From positions 1 to 19,399 of the forward strand of contig DHGT01000028.1 in the NCBI GenBank assembly GCA_002402905.1: a stretch of 19,399 nucleotides of DNA, given 5' to 3'. Under the pieces are notes generated by a model. The model had not been told where the DNA came from, ran no database searches, and was given only the letters and a program-made list of their open reading frames with translations. This document shows, in pieces, positions 10,114 through 17,272 of the stretch; within the stretch, counting starts at the first letter, position 1; every line of letters begins with the position of its first letter. The translations under genes and the position numbers were made by a program. This stretch comes from Desulfatitalea sp. UBA4791. Its GTDB lineage: Bacteria > Desulfobacterota > Desulfobacteria > Desulfobacterales > Desulfosarcinaceae.

Positions 10114-10161
10114 AACCACTGGACAGACGGCGTCACCTGAGCGTCTGTCCAGTGGTTTTTT
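10114..10161 (+). terminator. Strong intrinsic terminator of serC
   Basis: A perfect 14-pair stem, CCACTGGACAGACG (10116-10129) with CGTCTGTCCAGTGG (10142-10155), encloses a 12-base loop and is followed at once by six Ts (10156-10161). Two A-T pairs extend the stem outward at 10114-10115. This is a textbook rho-independent terminator. Confidence 0.93.
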
Positions 10162-10507
10162 CGTTCCACCCCACCTCCGCCTCACGCACCCCTTCCTTTG
10201 GGCCGTCGAAACCCCGAACGGTGCCGAATGTCGGTTCAGGTTTTTTTGTCCTATTTTCCGGTCGTCACCCCGTCCGTTATTGAATCCCCTTTCCATGCCC
10301 GACACCCGGTGCATGACAGCCACCGAACGTTCCCTTCCGCGAGATACTGTCGCTCCCGGTTCTGCTTGACAATACCGATGATTACCCATAATTACATGTT
10401 AAATTAAACCTATTAGCAGGATCACTTTTCCCAGCGACCCCTATTGTATTTTAGATGCCTTATGATTGTTCGGCTTAACCAATACCAATCTTAACGGGAG
10501 GCTTGGC
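10162..10507. other. 346-base intergenic region upstream of the AOR gene
   Basis: Holds no gene I can support. A 69-codon frame at 10198-10407 has no ribosome site and an unnatural composition. The left part is GC-rich; the right part from about 10370 is markedly AT-rich and contains the candidate AOR promoter. A GAACGTTC octamer at 10325-10332 equals the centre of the fad operator but lacks its outer arms. I looked for the conserved blocks of the Moco/Tuco riboswitch, plausible before a tungsten enzyme, and did not see them. Confidence 0.5.
10366..10394 (+). promoter_or_regulatory. Candidate AOR promoter
   Basis: A perfect TTGACA -35 box lies at 10366-10371. The best -10 is CATAAT (10387-10392, 5 of 6) at a short 15-base spacing; TAATTA at 10389-10394 has 17-base spacing but a poorer match. 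The leader would be about 110 bases. Confidence 0.5.
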
Positions 10508-12250
10508 ATGGACAAAATCTTACGTATCAACATGAGCGGCAGCTCCGGCCCGGAGATTAAAACCGAACCCCTCGGACCGTATGCCGGTCTGGGCGGACGT
10601 GCCATGACATCGACCGTCGTGGCCAAGGAGGTGCCCCCCACCTGTCATGCGCTCGGCGCCGACAACAAGCTGGTCATTGCGCCCGGCCTGCTCAGCGGAT
10701 CGGCTGCGGCCATGTCCGGCAGAATCTCCGTGGGCTGCAAAAGCCCCTTGACCGGCGGCATCAAAGAGGCCAATTCGGGTGGCCAGCCATCCCAGATGAT
10801 TGCCCGGTTGGGCTATGCAGCGATCATCCTGGAAGGCGCCCCCAAGGACGACACGCTCTACAAGGTGATGATCAATAAGGACGGCGCGACCATCAAACCG
10901 GACAACAGCCTCAAGATGCTCGGCAACTACGACCTGGTCGACAAGATCAAGGCCGAATTCGGAGAAAAGGTGAGCTGCATCTCCATCGGCCAGGCCGGCG
11001 AGATGAAGCTGGGCGCCGCTTCCGTGGCCTTCACCGACATGGAGCAGCGTCCGACGCGCCATGCCGGCCGGGGCGGCGTGGGTGCGGTCATGGGATCCAA
11101 GGGAATCAAGGTCATCGTCATCGATGATGCCGGTACGGCGATGCGTCCGCCCAAAGACCCTGAAAAATTCAAGGCCGCCAACAAGGAATTCGTGGCCGGA
11201 TTGCGCAAACATCCGGTCACCGGCCAGGGACTGCCGACCTATGGCACCAACGTGTTGACCAATGTGGTCAACGAGGCCGGCGCCTACCCGACGCGCAATT
11301 TCAAAACCGGCCAATTCGAAGGCGCCGCCAAAATCAGCGGCGAAGCCCAGGCCGAACTGGAAAACAGCCGGGGCGGCGAAGGGTCGGCGACCCACGGGTG
11401 CCATCGTGGATGTGTCATCCGATGCTCGGGCACCTTCTATGACAAGAACGGCCGCTTCGTGACCAAACAGCCGGAGTACGAAACCGTGTGGGCCCATGGC
11501 GGCAACTGCGGCATCGACGATCTGGACGCCATCGCCAGGATCGACCGTATGGATGACGATTTCGGCCTGGACACCATTGAAATGGGCGCTACTATCGCCG
11601 TGGCCATGGATGCGGGCCTGGCCAAATTCGGAGATGCCGAAGGGGCCATCCGGCTCCTGGAAGAGGTCGGCAAAGGCACCCCGTTGGGCCGGATCCTGGG
11701 CAGCGGCGCGGCGGTCACCGGCAGGGTGTTCGGCATCGAGCGCGTTCCAGTGGTCAAGGGCCAGTCCATGCCCGCTTACGATCCCCGGGCCGTCAAAGGC
11801 ATGGGCGTGACCTATGCGACCACGACCATGGGTGCGGATCATACCGCCGGTTACGCGGTGACGGCCAACCTGCTGGGCGTCGGCGGCAGTGTGGATCCCC
11901 TCAGCCCCAAGGGTCAGATCGAACTGTCCCGAAATCTTCAGATTGCCACCGCCGCCATCGATGCCACCGGCATGTGCCTGTTCATCGCGTTCGCCATTCT
12001 GGATCAGCCGGAAACCTTCCAGTCCCTGATCGACCTGATCAACGGTTTTACCGGTGCGAACCTGACGGCCGACGACGTGACCGCCCTGGGAAAAACCATT
12101 CTCAAGCAGGAACGGAACTTCAATGCGGCCGCCGGCTTTACCAAGGCCCACGATCGACTGCCCGATTACCTGCTGAAAGAGGCCCTGCCGCCCCACAACG
12201 TGACCTTCGATGTGAGCGACAAGGAACTCGATGAGGTGTTCAACTTCTAA
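10508..12250 (+). CDS. aor: Aldehyde ferredoxin oxidoreductase family protein (tungsten/molybdenum bis-pterin)
   Basis: 580 residues, the normal family size. AOR-family enzymes oxidise aldehydes to carboxylates, or run in reverse, with a W or Mo bis-pyranopterin centre and one [4Fe-4S] cluster, donating to ferredoxin. The N-terminal LGGRAMTS and GRISVGCKSPLTGG stretches and RGGVGAVMGSKGIK (188-201) are pterin-binding features. Cluster cysteines appear at 298, 302, 306 and 490; the first three read GCHRGCVIRC (CX3CX3C), and Cys490 is in DATGMC. YDPRAVKGMGVTYAT (424-438) and GADHTAG (442-448) are also family signatures. Cytosolic, no signal peptide. GGGAGG lies 6 bases before the ATG at 10508; the 14-codon upstream extension is not needed. 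The aldehyde used cannot be inferred. The next gene downstream is likely its partner. Confidence 0.93.
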   Translation: MDKILRINMSGSSGPEIKTEPLGPYAGLGGRAMTSTVVAKEVPPTCHALGADNKLVIAPGLLSGSAAAMSGRISVGCKSPLTGGIKEANSGGQPSQMIARLGYAAIILEGAPKDDTLYKVMINKDGATIKPDNSLKMLGNYDLVDKIKAEFGEKVSCISIGQAGEMKLGAASVAFTDMEQRPTRHAGRGGVGAVMGSKGIKVIVIDDAGTAMRPPKDPEKFKAANKEFVAGLRKHPVTGQGLPTYGTNVLTNVVNEAGAYPTRNFKTGQFEGAAKISGEAQAELENSRGGEGSATHGCHRGCVIRCSGTFYDKNGRFVTKQPEYETVWAHGGNCGIDDLDAIARIDRMDDDFGLDTIEMGATIAVAMDAGLAKFGDAEGAIRLLEEVGKGTPLGRILGSGAAVTGRVFGIERVPVVKGQSMPAYDPRAVKGMGVTYATTTMGADHTAGYAVTANLLGVGGSVDPLSPKGQIELSRNLQIATAAIDATGMCLFIAFAILDQPETFQSLIDLINGFTGANLTADDVTALGKTILKQERNFNAAAGFTKAHDRLPDYLLKEALPPHNVTFDVSDKELDEVFNF

Positions 12251-12278
12251 TCCCTTTCCCGTCAACCGCCAACGACCG

Positions 12279-12303
12279 CGGGGCGCCGTAACCCGGCGCC
12301 CCG
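12279..12303 (+). terminator. GC-rich hairpin between AOR and the downstream gene
   Basis: CGGGGCGCCG and its complement CGGCGCCCCG form about ten GC pairs around a 5-base loop (TAACC), followed by TTTGATTT. The uneven T-run and only 15 bases to the next start codon suggest partial termination, a processing site or mRNA-stability element that lowers expression of the second gene relative to AOR. Confidence 0.5.
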
Positions 12304-12318
12304 TTTGATTTCGCCGCC

Positions 12319-12924
12319 ATGACAACCAACGCATCCCTCGTCATCACCACGGGTCAGCCGCAAGTCCTCTTATCCTCAGCCCTCTTTGGATCGGGTGTGG
12401 GCGTAAAGGCCCAGGTCGGCATGCCGCTGGTCGAACTGCTCTGCGACCGGATCGGCATTGCCCCCGATTATCTCGACCAGCGCGTGCAAACGATCTTCGT
12501 CAACGGGCGCACCGTGGATCGCCCCGAAGAGGTCCGGATCGTGGAACATGCCACCGTAGCCCTGTCGGCGGCCATGCCCGGCCTGATGGGCGCCACCCTG
12601 CGCAAAGGCGGCCTGCTGGCCGTCTTCCGGAAAGACATATCGCAACGGCCTACCGACTGCCCGGAAGCCGGCCACTGCGAGACCATAGTGATCCTGAAAC
12701 TCTTCAACATGGTGGCCAAAGAGCTCGGTCCCATGCTTTTGCAGCAGGGGGTGTTGCTCAAAGGCCCGACCCTCTCCCGCCACTTTGCCCAACTGTCGCC
12801 TTCGGCCCTGTCCGCTTTGAATACCGTGGTCTGGAACGGCCAATCCGTCCCGCCTGATCGGCTGCCGGCTGTCGGCTGGCCCGACGGTTGGATACGGTTG
12901 GTCGTGCAGCCCCCATCCCCATAA
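12319..12924 (+). CDS. Unrecognised protein next to AOR, with a MoaD/ThiS-like stretch
   Basis: 201 residues; I do not recognise the family. It has no signal peptide or membrane segment. Residues about 36-98 resemble a beta-grasp (MoaD/ThiS-type) layout: a helix LVELLCDRIG, a strand TIFVNGRTVD, then VALSAAMPGLMGATLRKGG with a Gly-Gly at 97-98. In true sulfur carriers Gly-Gly is C-terminal, whereas here another 100 residues follow. Cys114 and Cys120 (CPEAGHC) could bind metal or form a disulfide. The C-terminal part is Leu/Pro/Trp-rich. The gene follows AOR by 68 bases, separated by a hairpin, and its ATG has no evident Shine-Dalgarno sequence, so translation may be weak or coupled. Codon usage matches its neighbours and the stop lies at the base of a terminator, both supporting a real gene. 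A role in AOR maturation or electron transfer is inference. Confidence 0.72.
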   Translation: MTTNASLVITTGQPQVLLSSALFGSGVGVKAQVGMPLVELLCDRIGIAPDYLDQRVQTIFVNGRTVDRPEEVRIVEHATVALSAAMPGLMGATLRKGGLLAVFRKDISQRPTDCPEAGHCETIVILKLFNMVAKELGPMLLQQGVLLKGPTLSRHFAQLSPSALSALNTVVWNGQSVPPDRLPAVGWPDGWIRLVVQPPSP

Positions 12925-12962
12925 AAAAGACCGAAGCCACCTCGCGGCAGCTTCGGTCTTTT
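12925..12962. terminator. Bidirectional intrinsic terminator between convergent units
   Basis: AAAAGACCGAAGC (12925-12937) and GCTTCGGTCTTTT (12950-12962) form a perfect 13-pair stem with a 12-base loop. The A-run on one side and the T-run on the other serve both the AOR unit (plus) and the fad operon (minus). The stem begins at the base after the stop of the preceding gene. Confidence 0.9.
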
Positions 12963-13011
12963 AAGGAAGGACTTCAGGTCAACGAAACCCTTTCGTGAGG
13001 AACGGAAGGGG

Positions 13012-14196
13012 TTAGTCGCAGAGTTCAAACAGGGCCGCGGCACCCATGCCACCGCCGATACACATGGACTCGACGCCGAACCTGGCGCCGGTGCGCTGCA
13101 TGTTGGCGATCAGGGTGGCGCACAGCTTGGCGCCGGTGCAGCCCAATGGATGGCCGAGGGCGATGGCGCCGCCGTTCAGGTTGATGCGATCCATATACTT
13201 TTCCAGGCCCAGTTCGCGGATGGAATACAGCGCCTGGGAGGCAAAGGCCTCGTTGATCTCCCAGACACCGATGTCGTCAATGGTCATGCCGGCCAATTTG
13301 AGCAGCTTGGGAATGGCATATCGGGGACCCACGCCCATTTCGTCCGACCGGCAGCCCACGGTGGTGTAGCATTTCAGCTTGGCCAGGGGTTTGATGCCCA
13401 GTTCCTTGACCTTATCGCCGCTCATCAGCACCGTGGCGGCCGCGCCGTCGGTGGTCTGGGAGGAGTTGCCGGCAGTGACCGAGCCGGTCAGCGCAAAGGC
13501 CGGACGCAATTTCCCCAGGCCTTCGAGGGTCGTTTCGGCACGAACGCCGTCATCGAAATCCTGGATAAACGTTTCGCGCTTGTAGGTCCCATCCTTCTGG
13601 AGCACGAACTTGGTGGCCGGCGTGGGGATGATTTCGGTAAACCGCCCCTCTTTCTGGGCGGCGGCGGCCTTCATCTGGGAATGATAGGCAAACTCGTCCT
13701 GCATCTGGCGGGAGATGTTGTAGCGATTGGCCACATTTTCCGCCGTGATACCCATGGAGACGAACAGATCGATCTCTCTTTTTTCCAGATCCGGATAGGG
13801 TCTCGGCATGTTGCCGCCCATGGGTACGTAGGTCATCGATTCGATGCCGCCGCCGATGGTCACCTCCGACCATCCCGCCATGATGCGCATGGCGCTGTCC
13901 GCGATAGCTTCCAGGCCCGAAGCGCAAAACCGGTTGACCGTGGCGCCGGAAACCTTGTCGGGAAAACCGGCGAGTTTGGATGCGTTGCGGCCGATATTCA
14001 AGCCCTGCTCGGCTTCCGGAAAGGCGCAGCCGACCATCACGTCGTCGATATCGTTGACGTCGAGCTGCGGTACCTTTTCCACCGCGCTTTTCAAAATAAA
14101 AGAAATAAGATCCAGGGGCAGTGTATCTTTCAGAGCGCCTTTGGCCCGCTTGCATCCCGGCGTGCGGACGGCACTGACAATATATGCTTCTCTCAT
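13012..14196 (-). CDS. fadA: Acetyl-CoA C-acyltransferase (thiolase)
   Basis: 394-residue thiolase that cleaves 3-ketoacyl-CoA with CoA to acetyl-CoA and a shortened acyl-CoA. The nucleophile Cys91 (NRFCASGLEAI), NEAFA at 315-319, His349 (GGAIALGHPLGCTG) and Cys379 (CIGGGMGAA) are all present, so the active site is complete. The ATG at 14196 has GGAGGG 6 bases upstream; the five extra N-terminal residues of the longer frame precede that ribosome site. It follows the fadN-type gene by 56 bases in one operon, the standard partnership for the last three beta-oxidation steps. Biosynthetic acetoacetyl-CoA thiolases look alike, but the neighbour argues for fatty-acid degradation. Confidence 0.95.
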   Translation of the reverse strand: MREAYIVSAVRTPGCKRAKGALKDTLPLDLISFILKSAVEKVPQLDVNDIDDVMVGCAFPEAEQGLNIGRNASKLAGFPDKVSGATVNRFCASGLEAIADSAMRIMAGWSEVTIGGGIESMTYVPMGGNMPRPYPDLEKREIDLFVSMGITAENVANRYNISRQMQDEFAYHSQMKAAAAQKEGRFTEIIPTPATKFVLQKDGTYKRETFIQDFDDGVRAETTLEGLGKLRPAFALTGSVTAGNSSQTTDGAAATVLMSGDKVKELGIKPLAKLKCYTTVGCRSDEMGVGPRYAIPKLLKLAGMTIDDIGVWEINEAFASQALYSIRELGLEKYMDRINLNGGAIALGHPLGCTGAKLCATLIANMQRTGARFGVESMCIGGGMGAAALFELCD

Positions 14197-14252
14197 GATA
14201 TCCCTCCACAAATAGGTTGGGTTATTTTTATTGGTAGTCTTTCGCTACTGTA

Positions 14253-16658
14253 TTAGTTGCGTAACGGCTTGCCCGTTTTGAGCATATGCTCGATCCTGGC
14301 AATAGTCTTCTCTTGCTTCAGCAGATCGACGAAGGTCTTCCGCTCCAGGGCGAGCATGGAATCTTCGCTCACCAGACTGCCGGTCCGGCTCTGCCCCCCG
14401 CCGATGGCGAAGGCGATGCGGCTGGCCAGATAGGCGTCATACTCGCTGGCGTAGCCGGCATTGGTCATGTTGAGCAATTCGGCGTTGGCAATGCCGAAGG
14501 CGGCTTCGCCCAGCACCCGCAGCGGCCGTTTCACCGGCGGGGTGTAACCGTCGTCGGCCATGCGCAGCACTTCCTTTTTCGCCTCGCCAATCAGATGATC
14601 GCGGTTGAAGACGATGCGATCCTTGGGCCCCAGGAAACCCCTGGCGCGGGCTTCGGCCGCCGATGTGGAGACCTGGGCCATGGCAATGGCCTGGAAAACC
14701 GGAATAAAGAATTTGGTCAATTCGTAATCAGGCACCGACGCCGGGATGTTCTCGATCACCTTGCGCCACAGGGCATGACAACCGGTGCCGCCGGGCAGCA
14801 AGCCGACGCCGACCTCGACCAATCCCATGTAAAGCTCCGAATGGGCCACGATGCGATCCGCGCCCAGGCAGATCTCGCAACCGCCGCCCAATGCCAGGCC
14901 GAACGGCGCCGCAACGACCGGATAGCAGCTGTAGCGTTCGCGCTGGATCACATCCTGAAGGCGCTTGACCGCCTTTTCGATGTCATCGAACAATCCCTGG
15001 GAGGCCGCCTCTTTGACCTGGACCAGGTCCGCGCCGGCCGAGAAGGCCCCCGGCATGCCGCCGGCCTGGTTGCCGATAACCATGCCGACGCCGTTGGCAT
15101 CTACATAGTCGTGCGCTTGTTCGAGGAACTCCGCGATCTGGTCGTTGAGTGCGTTCATCTTGGTGTGGAACTCGGCGCAAAAAACGCCGTCGCCCAGATC
15201 GATCAATGATGCCGACGCGTTTCCCAGCACCACGCCCTTGGCCGCTTTGAGCATGGCCAGAGAGATCACCGTGTCACTGGTGACGATGGGTTTGTAGCTC
15301 TTGGCGACAAAGTCATAGAAGAAGCGTTGCCCCTTTTCGACCTTATAGAAGGAGGTGTTTCCGGCGGCGAGCATCTCCTTGACCTTGGCCGGCACCGCCA
15401 ATCCATCCTTTTCCATTCGTTCGACCACGCGGGCGACGCCAAGCAGATCCCACACTTCGAATGGACCGCGATCCATGCCGTAGCCCCAGCGCATGGCGTT
15501 GTCGATTTCCACGATGGTGTCGGCAATTTCGGGAATCCGGTTGGCGGCGTAGATCAACCCCTCGGCTGTGACGCGCCAGACGAACCTGGCACCCTTGTCG
15601 TCGCCGAACACCATGGCATGGATCTTCTCTTCATCGGTCTTGGCCTTCTTGGCGGCCGTCAGGCAGGGGAAGTGGGGTTTGTCATACTCTTTGTATTCGA
15701 AGGTGTTGAGGTCCAGCACCTTGCGGATCTTTTTCCATTCCGGGGTCAGATCGGTCTTGTAGAACCCGCCCTTGGTCTTGTTGCCCAGCATCTTTTTGTC
15801 GAGCATCTTCTGGACGAATTCCGGCAGCACGAACGCGTCGCGGGCTTCGTCATCGGTCACCAGTTCGTAGGTATTTTTGGACACATGGGCGGCGATGTCC
15901 AGGCCCACGAGATCGGTGGTCTTGAAAACGCCGGTCTTGGGGCGTCCCATGGCCGGTCCGAACAGCGCGTCGACTTCGGGAATGGTCAGCCCCTCTTCGA
16001 GCATGATCTGCATGGTGCGGGTCGAGCCGTGCACGCCGATGCGGTTACCCACGAAATTGGGGGTGTCCTTGGCCCAGACAATGCCCTTGCCCAATTTGCG
16101 TTCACCAAAATCGGCCATGAATGTCAACACTTCGGGAAGCGTTTGCTCACCGGGAATGATCTCCAGCAACTTCATGTAACGCACCGGGTTGAAAAAATGG
16201 GTGCCGAGGAAGTGCTGTTTGAAATCATCTCCCAACCCTTCGCTCATGGCCTTCAGGGGGATACCGGAGGTGTTGGAGGATACGATGGCCCCTTTTTTGC
16301 GCACCGGTTCGATGCGCTTGAGAAGCTGTTGTTTGATTTTCAGGTTCTCAACCACCACTTCCACGATCCAGTCGCAATCGGCCAGCTTGTCGAAATCGTC
16401 TTCCGTATTGCCGATGGAGATCAGATGGATGTCGCTCGGATGCATCAGGGCCGCCGGTCTGGCCTTCTGAATACCCTGCAAACCGGCTGTGACGATGCGA
16501 TTGCGCGCCTTGGGGTCCTTTTTTTCTTCCTCCTTGAGATCGAACGGCACGATATCGAGCAAAAGTGTCTTGATTCCGGCACTGGCCAAAAGGGCCGCAA
16601 TACCACCGCCCATCACACCGGACCCGATGACCGCTGCTTTCCTGATTTTCCTTGTCAT
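14253..16658 (-). CDS. fadN: FadN-type 3-hydroxyacyl-CoA dehydrogenase/enoyl-CoA hydratase fusion
   Basis: 801-residue bifunctional beta-oxidation enzyme: hydrates trans-2-enoyl-CoA and oxidises L-3-hydroxyacyl-CoA with NAD. The dehydrogenase comes first: NAD motif GSGVMGGG (12-19) with Asp35 ending the second strand, SSNTSGI (127-132), catalytic His154 in GTHFFNPV and Glu166, followed by the C-terminal dehydrogenase domain with the NFVGNRIG stretch (201-208) and a second repeat to about 430. The crotonase domain is at the C terminus (about 480-800): oxyanion-hole FSAGADL (539-545) and ALGGGCEICLG, with candidate catalytic acids Glu595 and Glu615. This order is opposite to E. coli FadB and matches Bacillus FadN. 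The ATG at 16658 has AGGAGG about six bases upstream; the 35-residue upstream extension is rejected. It is the first gene of the fadN-fadA operon behind a FadR-like operator. Confidence 0.95.
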   Translation of the reverse strand: MTRKIRKAAVIGSGVMGGGIAALLASAGIKTLLLDIVPFDLKEEEKKDPKARNRIVTAGLQGIQKARPAALMHPSDIHLISIGNTEDDFDKLADCDWIVEVVVENLKIKQQLLKRIEPVRKKGAIVSSNTSGIPLKAMSEGLGDDFKQHFLGTHFFNPVRYMKLLEIIPGEQTLPEVLTFMADFGERKLGKGIVWAKDTPNFVGNRIGVHGSTRTMQIMLEEGLTIPEVDALFGPAMGRPKTGVFKTTDLVGLDIAAHVSKNTYELVTDDEARDAFVLPEFVQKMLDKKMLGNKTKGGFYKTDLTPEWKKIRKVLDLNTFEYKEYDKPHFPCLTAAKKAKTDEEKIHAMVFGDDKGARFVWRVTAEGLIYAANRIPEIADTIVEIDNAMRWGYGMDRGPFEVWDLLGVARVVERMEKDGLAVPAKVKEMLAAGNTSFYKVEKGQRFFYDFVAKSYKPIVTSDTVISLAMLKAAKGVVLGNASASLIDLGDGVFCAEFHTKMNALNDQIAEFLEQAHDYVDANGVGMVIGNQAGGMPGAFSAGADLVQVKEAASQGLFDDIEKAVKRLQDVIQRERYSCYPVVAAPFGLALGGGCEICLGADRIVAHSELYMGLVEVGVGLLPGGTGCHALWRKVIENIPASVPDYELTKFFIPVFQAIAMAQVSTSAAEARARGFLGPKDRIVFNRDHLIGEAKKEVLRMADDGYTPPVKRPLRVLGEAAFGIANAELLNMTNAGYASEYDAYLASRIAFAIGGGQSRTGSLVSEDSMLALERKTFVDLLKQEKTIARIEHMLKTGKPLRN

Positions 16659-16750
16659 GATCCCTCCTAATACCCAAATGCGGTTTGTTCGCCGGTAAGA
16701 TGCCTTTGATGCCCCGGCGTCGTAGGTTATGCACATCAAAAACCAAGTGA

Positions 16751-16786
16751 TGTCCATCCACACAAGCTATCATGTATGGATGGACA
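16751..16786 (-). repeat. 10-base inverted repeat in the fad leader
   Basis: TGTCCATCCA (16751-16760) and TGGATGGACA (16777-16786) are perfect complements, separated by 16 bases; three more pairs are possible inside after one mismatch. It lies between the palindromic operator and the fadN start, so in the mRNA it would fold as a leader hairpin. It could alternatively be a second protein-binding site on DNA. Confidence 0.6.
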
Positions 16787-16793
16787 GCAAATA

Positions 16794-16811
16794 TGAATGA
16801 ACGTTCATTCA
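16794..16811. promoter_or_regulatory. FadR-like (TetR-type) operator
   Basis: TGAATGAACGTTCATTCA is an 18-base perfect palindrome. The half-site TGAATGA with a 4-base centre is what I recall for the Bacillus FadR box, a TetR-family repressor released by long-chain acyl-CoA, which controls a fadN-fadA operon there too. The site begins at the predicted -10 element and would block polymerase. The regulator gene is not in this window. Confidence 0.7.
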
Positions 16812-16839
16812 GTTAGCAGAACAGGCAAATCCATGTCAA
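16810..16839 (-). promoter_or_regulatory. Candidate fad operon promoter
   Basis: On the minus strand a consensus TTGACA -35 lies at 16839-16834. The -10 is weak: TAACTG (16815-16810) at 18-base spacing, preceded by TGC as in extended -10 promoters. It abuts the palindromic operator, so repression by steric block is expected. The fadN leader would be about 145 bases. Confidence 0.5.
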
Positions 16840-16867
16840 GGGATAAATGCCGCCCCACGGCTGTGTC

Positions 16868-16896
16868 TTTACAATAAAAAGGCTTTATGACATCAT
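16868..16896 (+). promoter_or_regulatory. Candidate promoter for the hypothetical-DUF1848-dusB operon
   Basis: TTTACA (16868-16873, 5 of 6) and CATCAT (16891-16896, 4 of 6) lie 17 bases apart, about 50 bases before the first start codon. It is divergent from the fad promoter with about 30 bases between the -35 boxes. Confidence 0.4.
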
Positions 16897-16948
16897 GCCG
16901 ATCATTTAGGGGATCATCCCGTACCGACCATCGCAAAGGCGTTCAACC

Positions 16949-17272
16949 ATGACGGATGTAAACGATATCGTATTGATTTATATTGAAGATAAACCCCAGG
17001 CGTTCGCCCGTGTCGAAGCCATCGAACCGGATGTCAAACGGGGCTGGTACCATGTCAAATTGCTGCTGCTCCAAATTCCGCTGATGGTGGTCACCTGGAT
17101 CCTCAGAGACGTCTATATCGGAGGCGACACCTTTACCATGGAGGGCAAGCCCATGCGCCTGGAACGGGTAAAAAGTCCGGAATCGAGGGAAAAACCCGTG
17201 GGAAAATCAGAAAAGGAGGCCGGAGGTGAAAAAGGCAAGGTGATCTCCCTGGCCGACCTCAAAAAGAAATAG
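16949..17272 (+). CDS. Small hypothetical protein, first gene of a three-gene operon
   Basis: 107 residues, family not recognised with certainty. Residues 1-72 look like a compact, strand-rich fold (DIVLIYIEDKPQAFARVEAI, then WYHVKLLLLQIPLMVVTWILRDVYI). The hydrophobic run at 38-52 contains Gln and Trp and is more like buried strands than a membrane helix. Residues 73-107 are a Lys/Glu-rich, probably disordered tail. I have an impression that similar short proteins occur in sulfate-reducing Desulfobacterota, but cannot confirm it. The ribosome site (AAAGG, about 9 bases upstream) is modest. Its TAG stop is directly followed by the ATG of the DUF1848 gene, so the two are translationally linked. 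No function is proposed. Confidence 0.8.
   Translation: MTDVNDIVLIYIEDKPQAFARVEAIEPDVKRGWYHVKLLLLQIPLMVVTWILRDVYIGGDTFTMEGKPMRLERVKSPESREKPVGKSEKEAGGEKGKVISLADLKKK

Noticed and set aside
10325..10332. GAACGTTC octamer, the centre of the fad operator, upstream of AOR
   Set aside because: The outer arms of the 18-base palindrome are absent (flanks are CC and CC), so an eight-base chance match is more likely.
10198..10407. 69-codon frame in the AOR upstream region
   Set aside because: No ribosome site, unnatural composition, and it runs across the candidate AOR promoter.
10162..10507. Moco/Tuco riboswitch before AOR
   Set aside because: A plausible location, but I could not find the conserved sequence blocks or paired elements. 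A covariance-model search would settle it.
10520..12334. 604-codon open frame antisense to AOR
   Set aside because: Same cause; the plus-strand AOR has all its family motifs and a good ribosome site.
13150..14256. 368-codon open frame antisense to thiolase
   Set aside because: Shadow frame; thiolase catalytic residues on the other strand are complete.
15327..16670. 447-codon open frame antisense to the fadN-type gene
   Set aside because: Shadow of a complete FadN protein; composition rich in His, Gly, Phe with no recognisable domain.
16659..16763. N-terminal 35-residue extension of the fadN-type protein
   Set aside because: The strong AGGAGG site directly before the ATG at 16658 and the NAD-binding fold starting just after it fix the shorter start.
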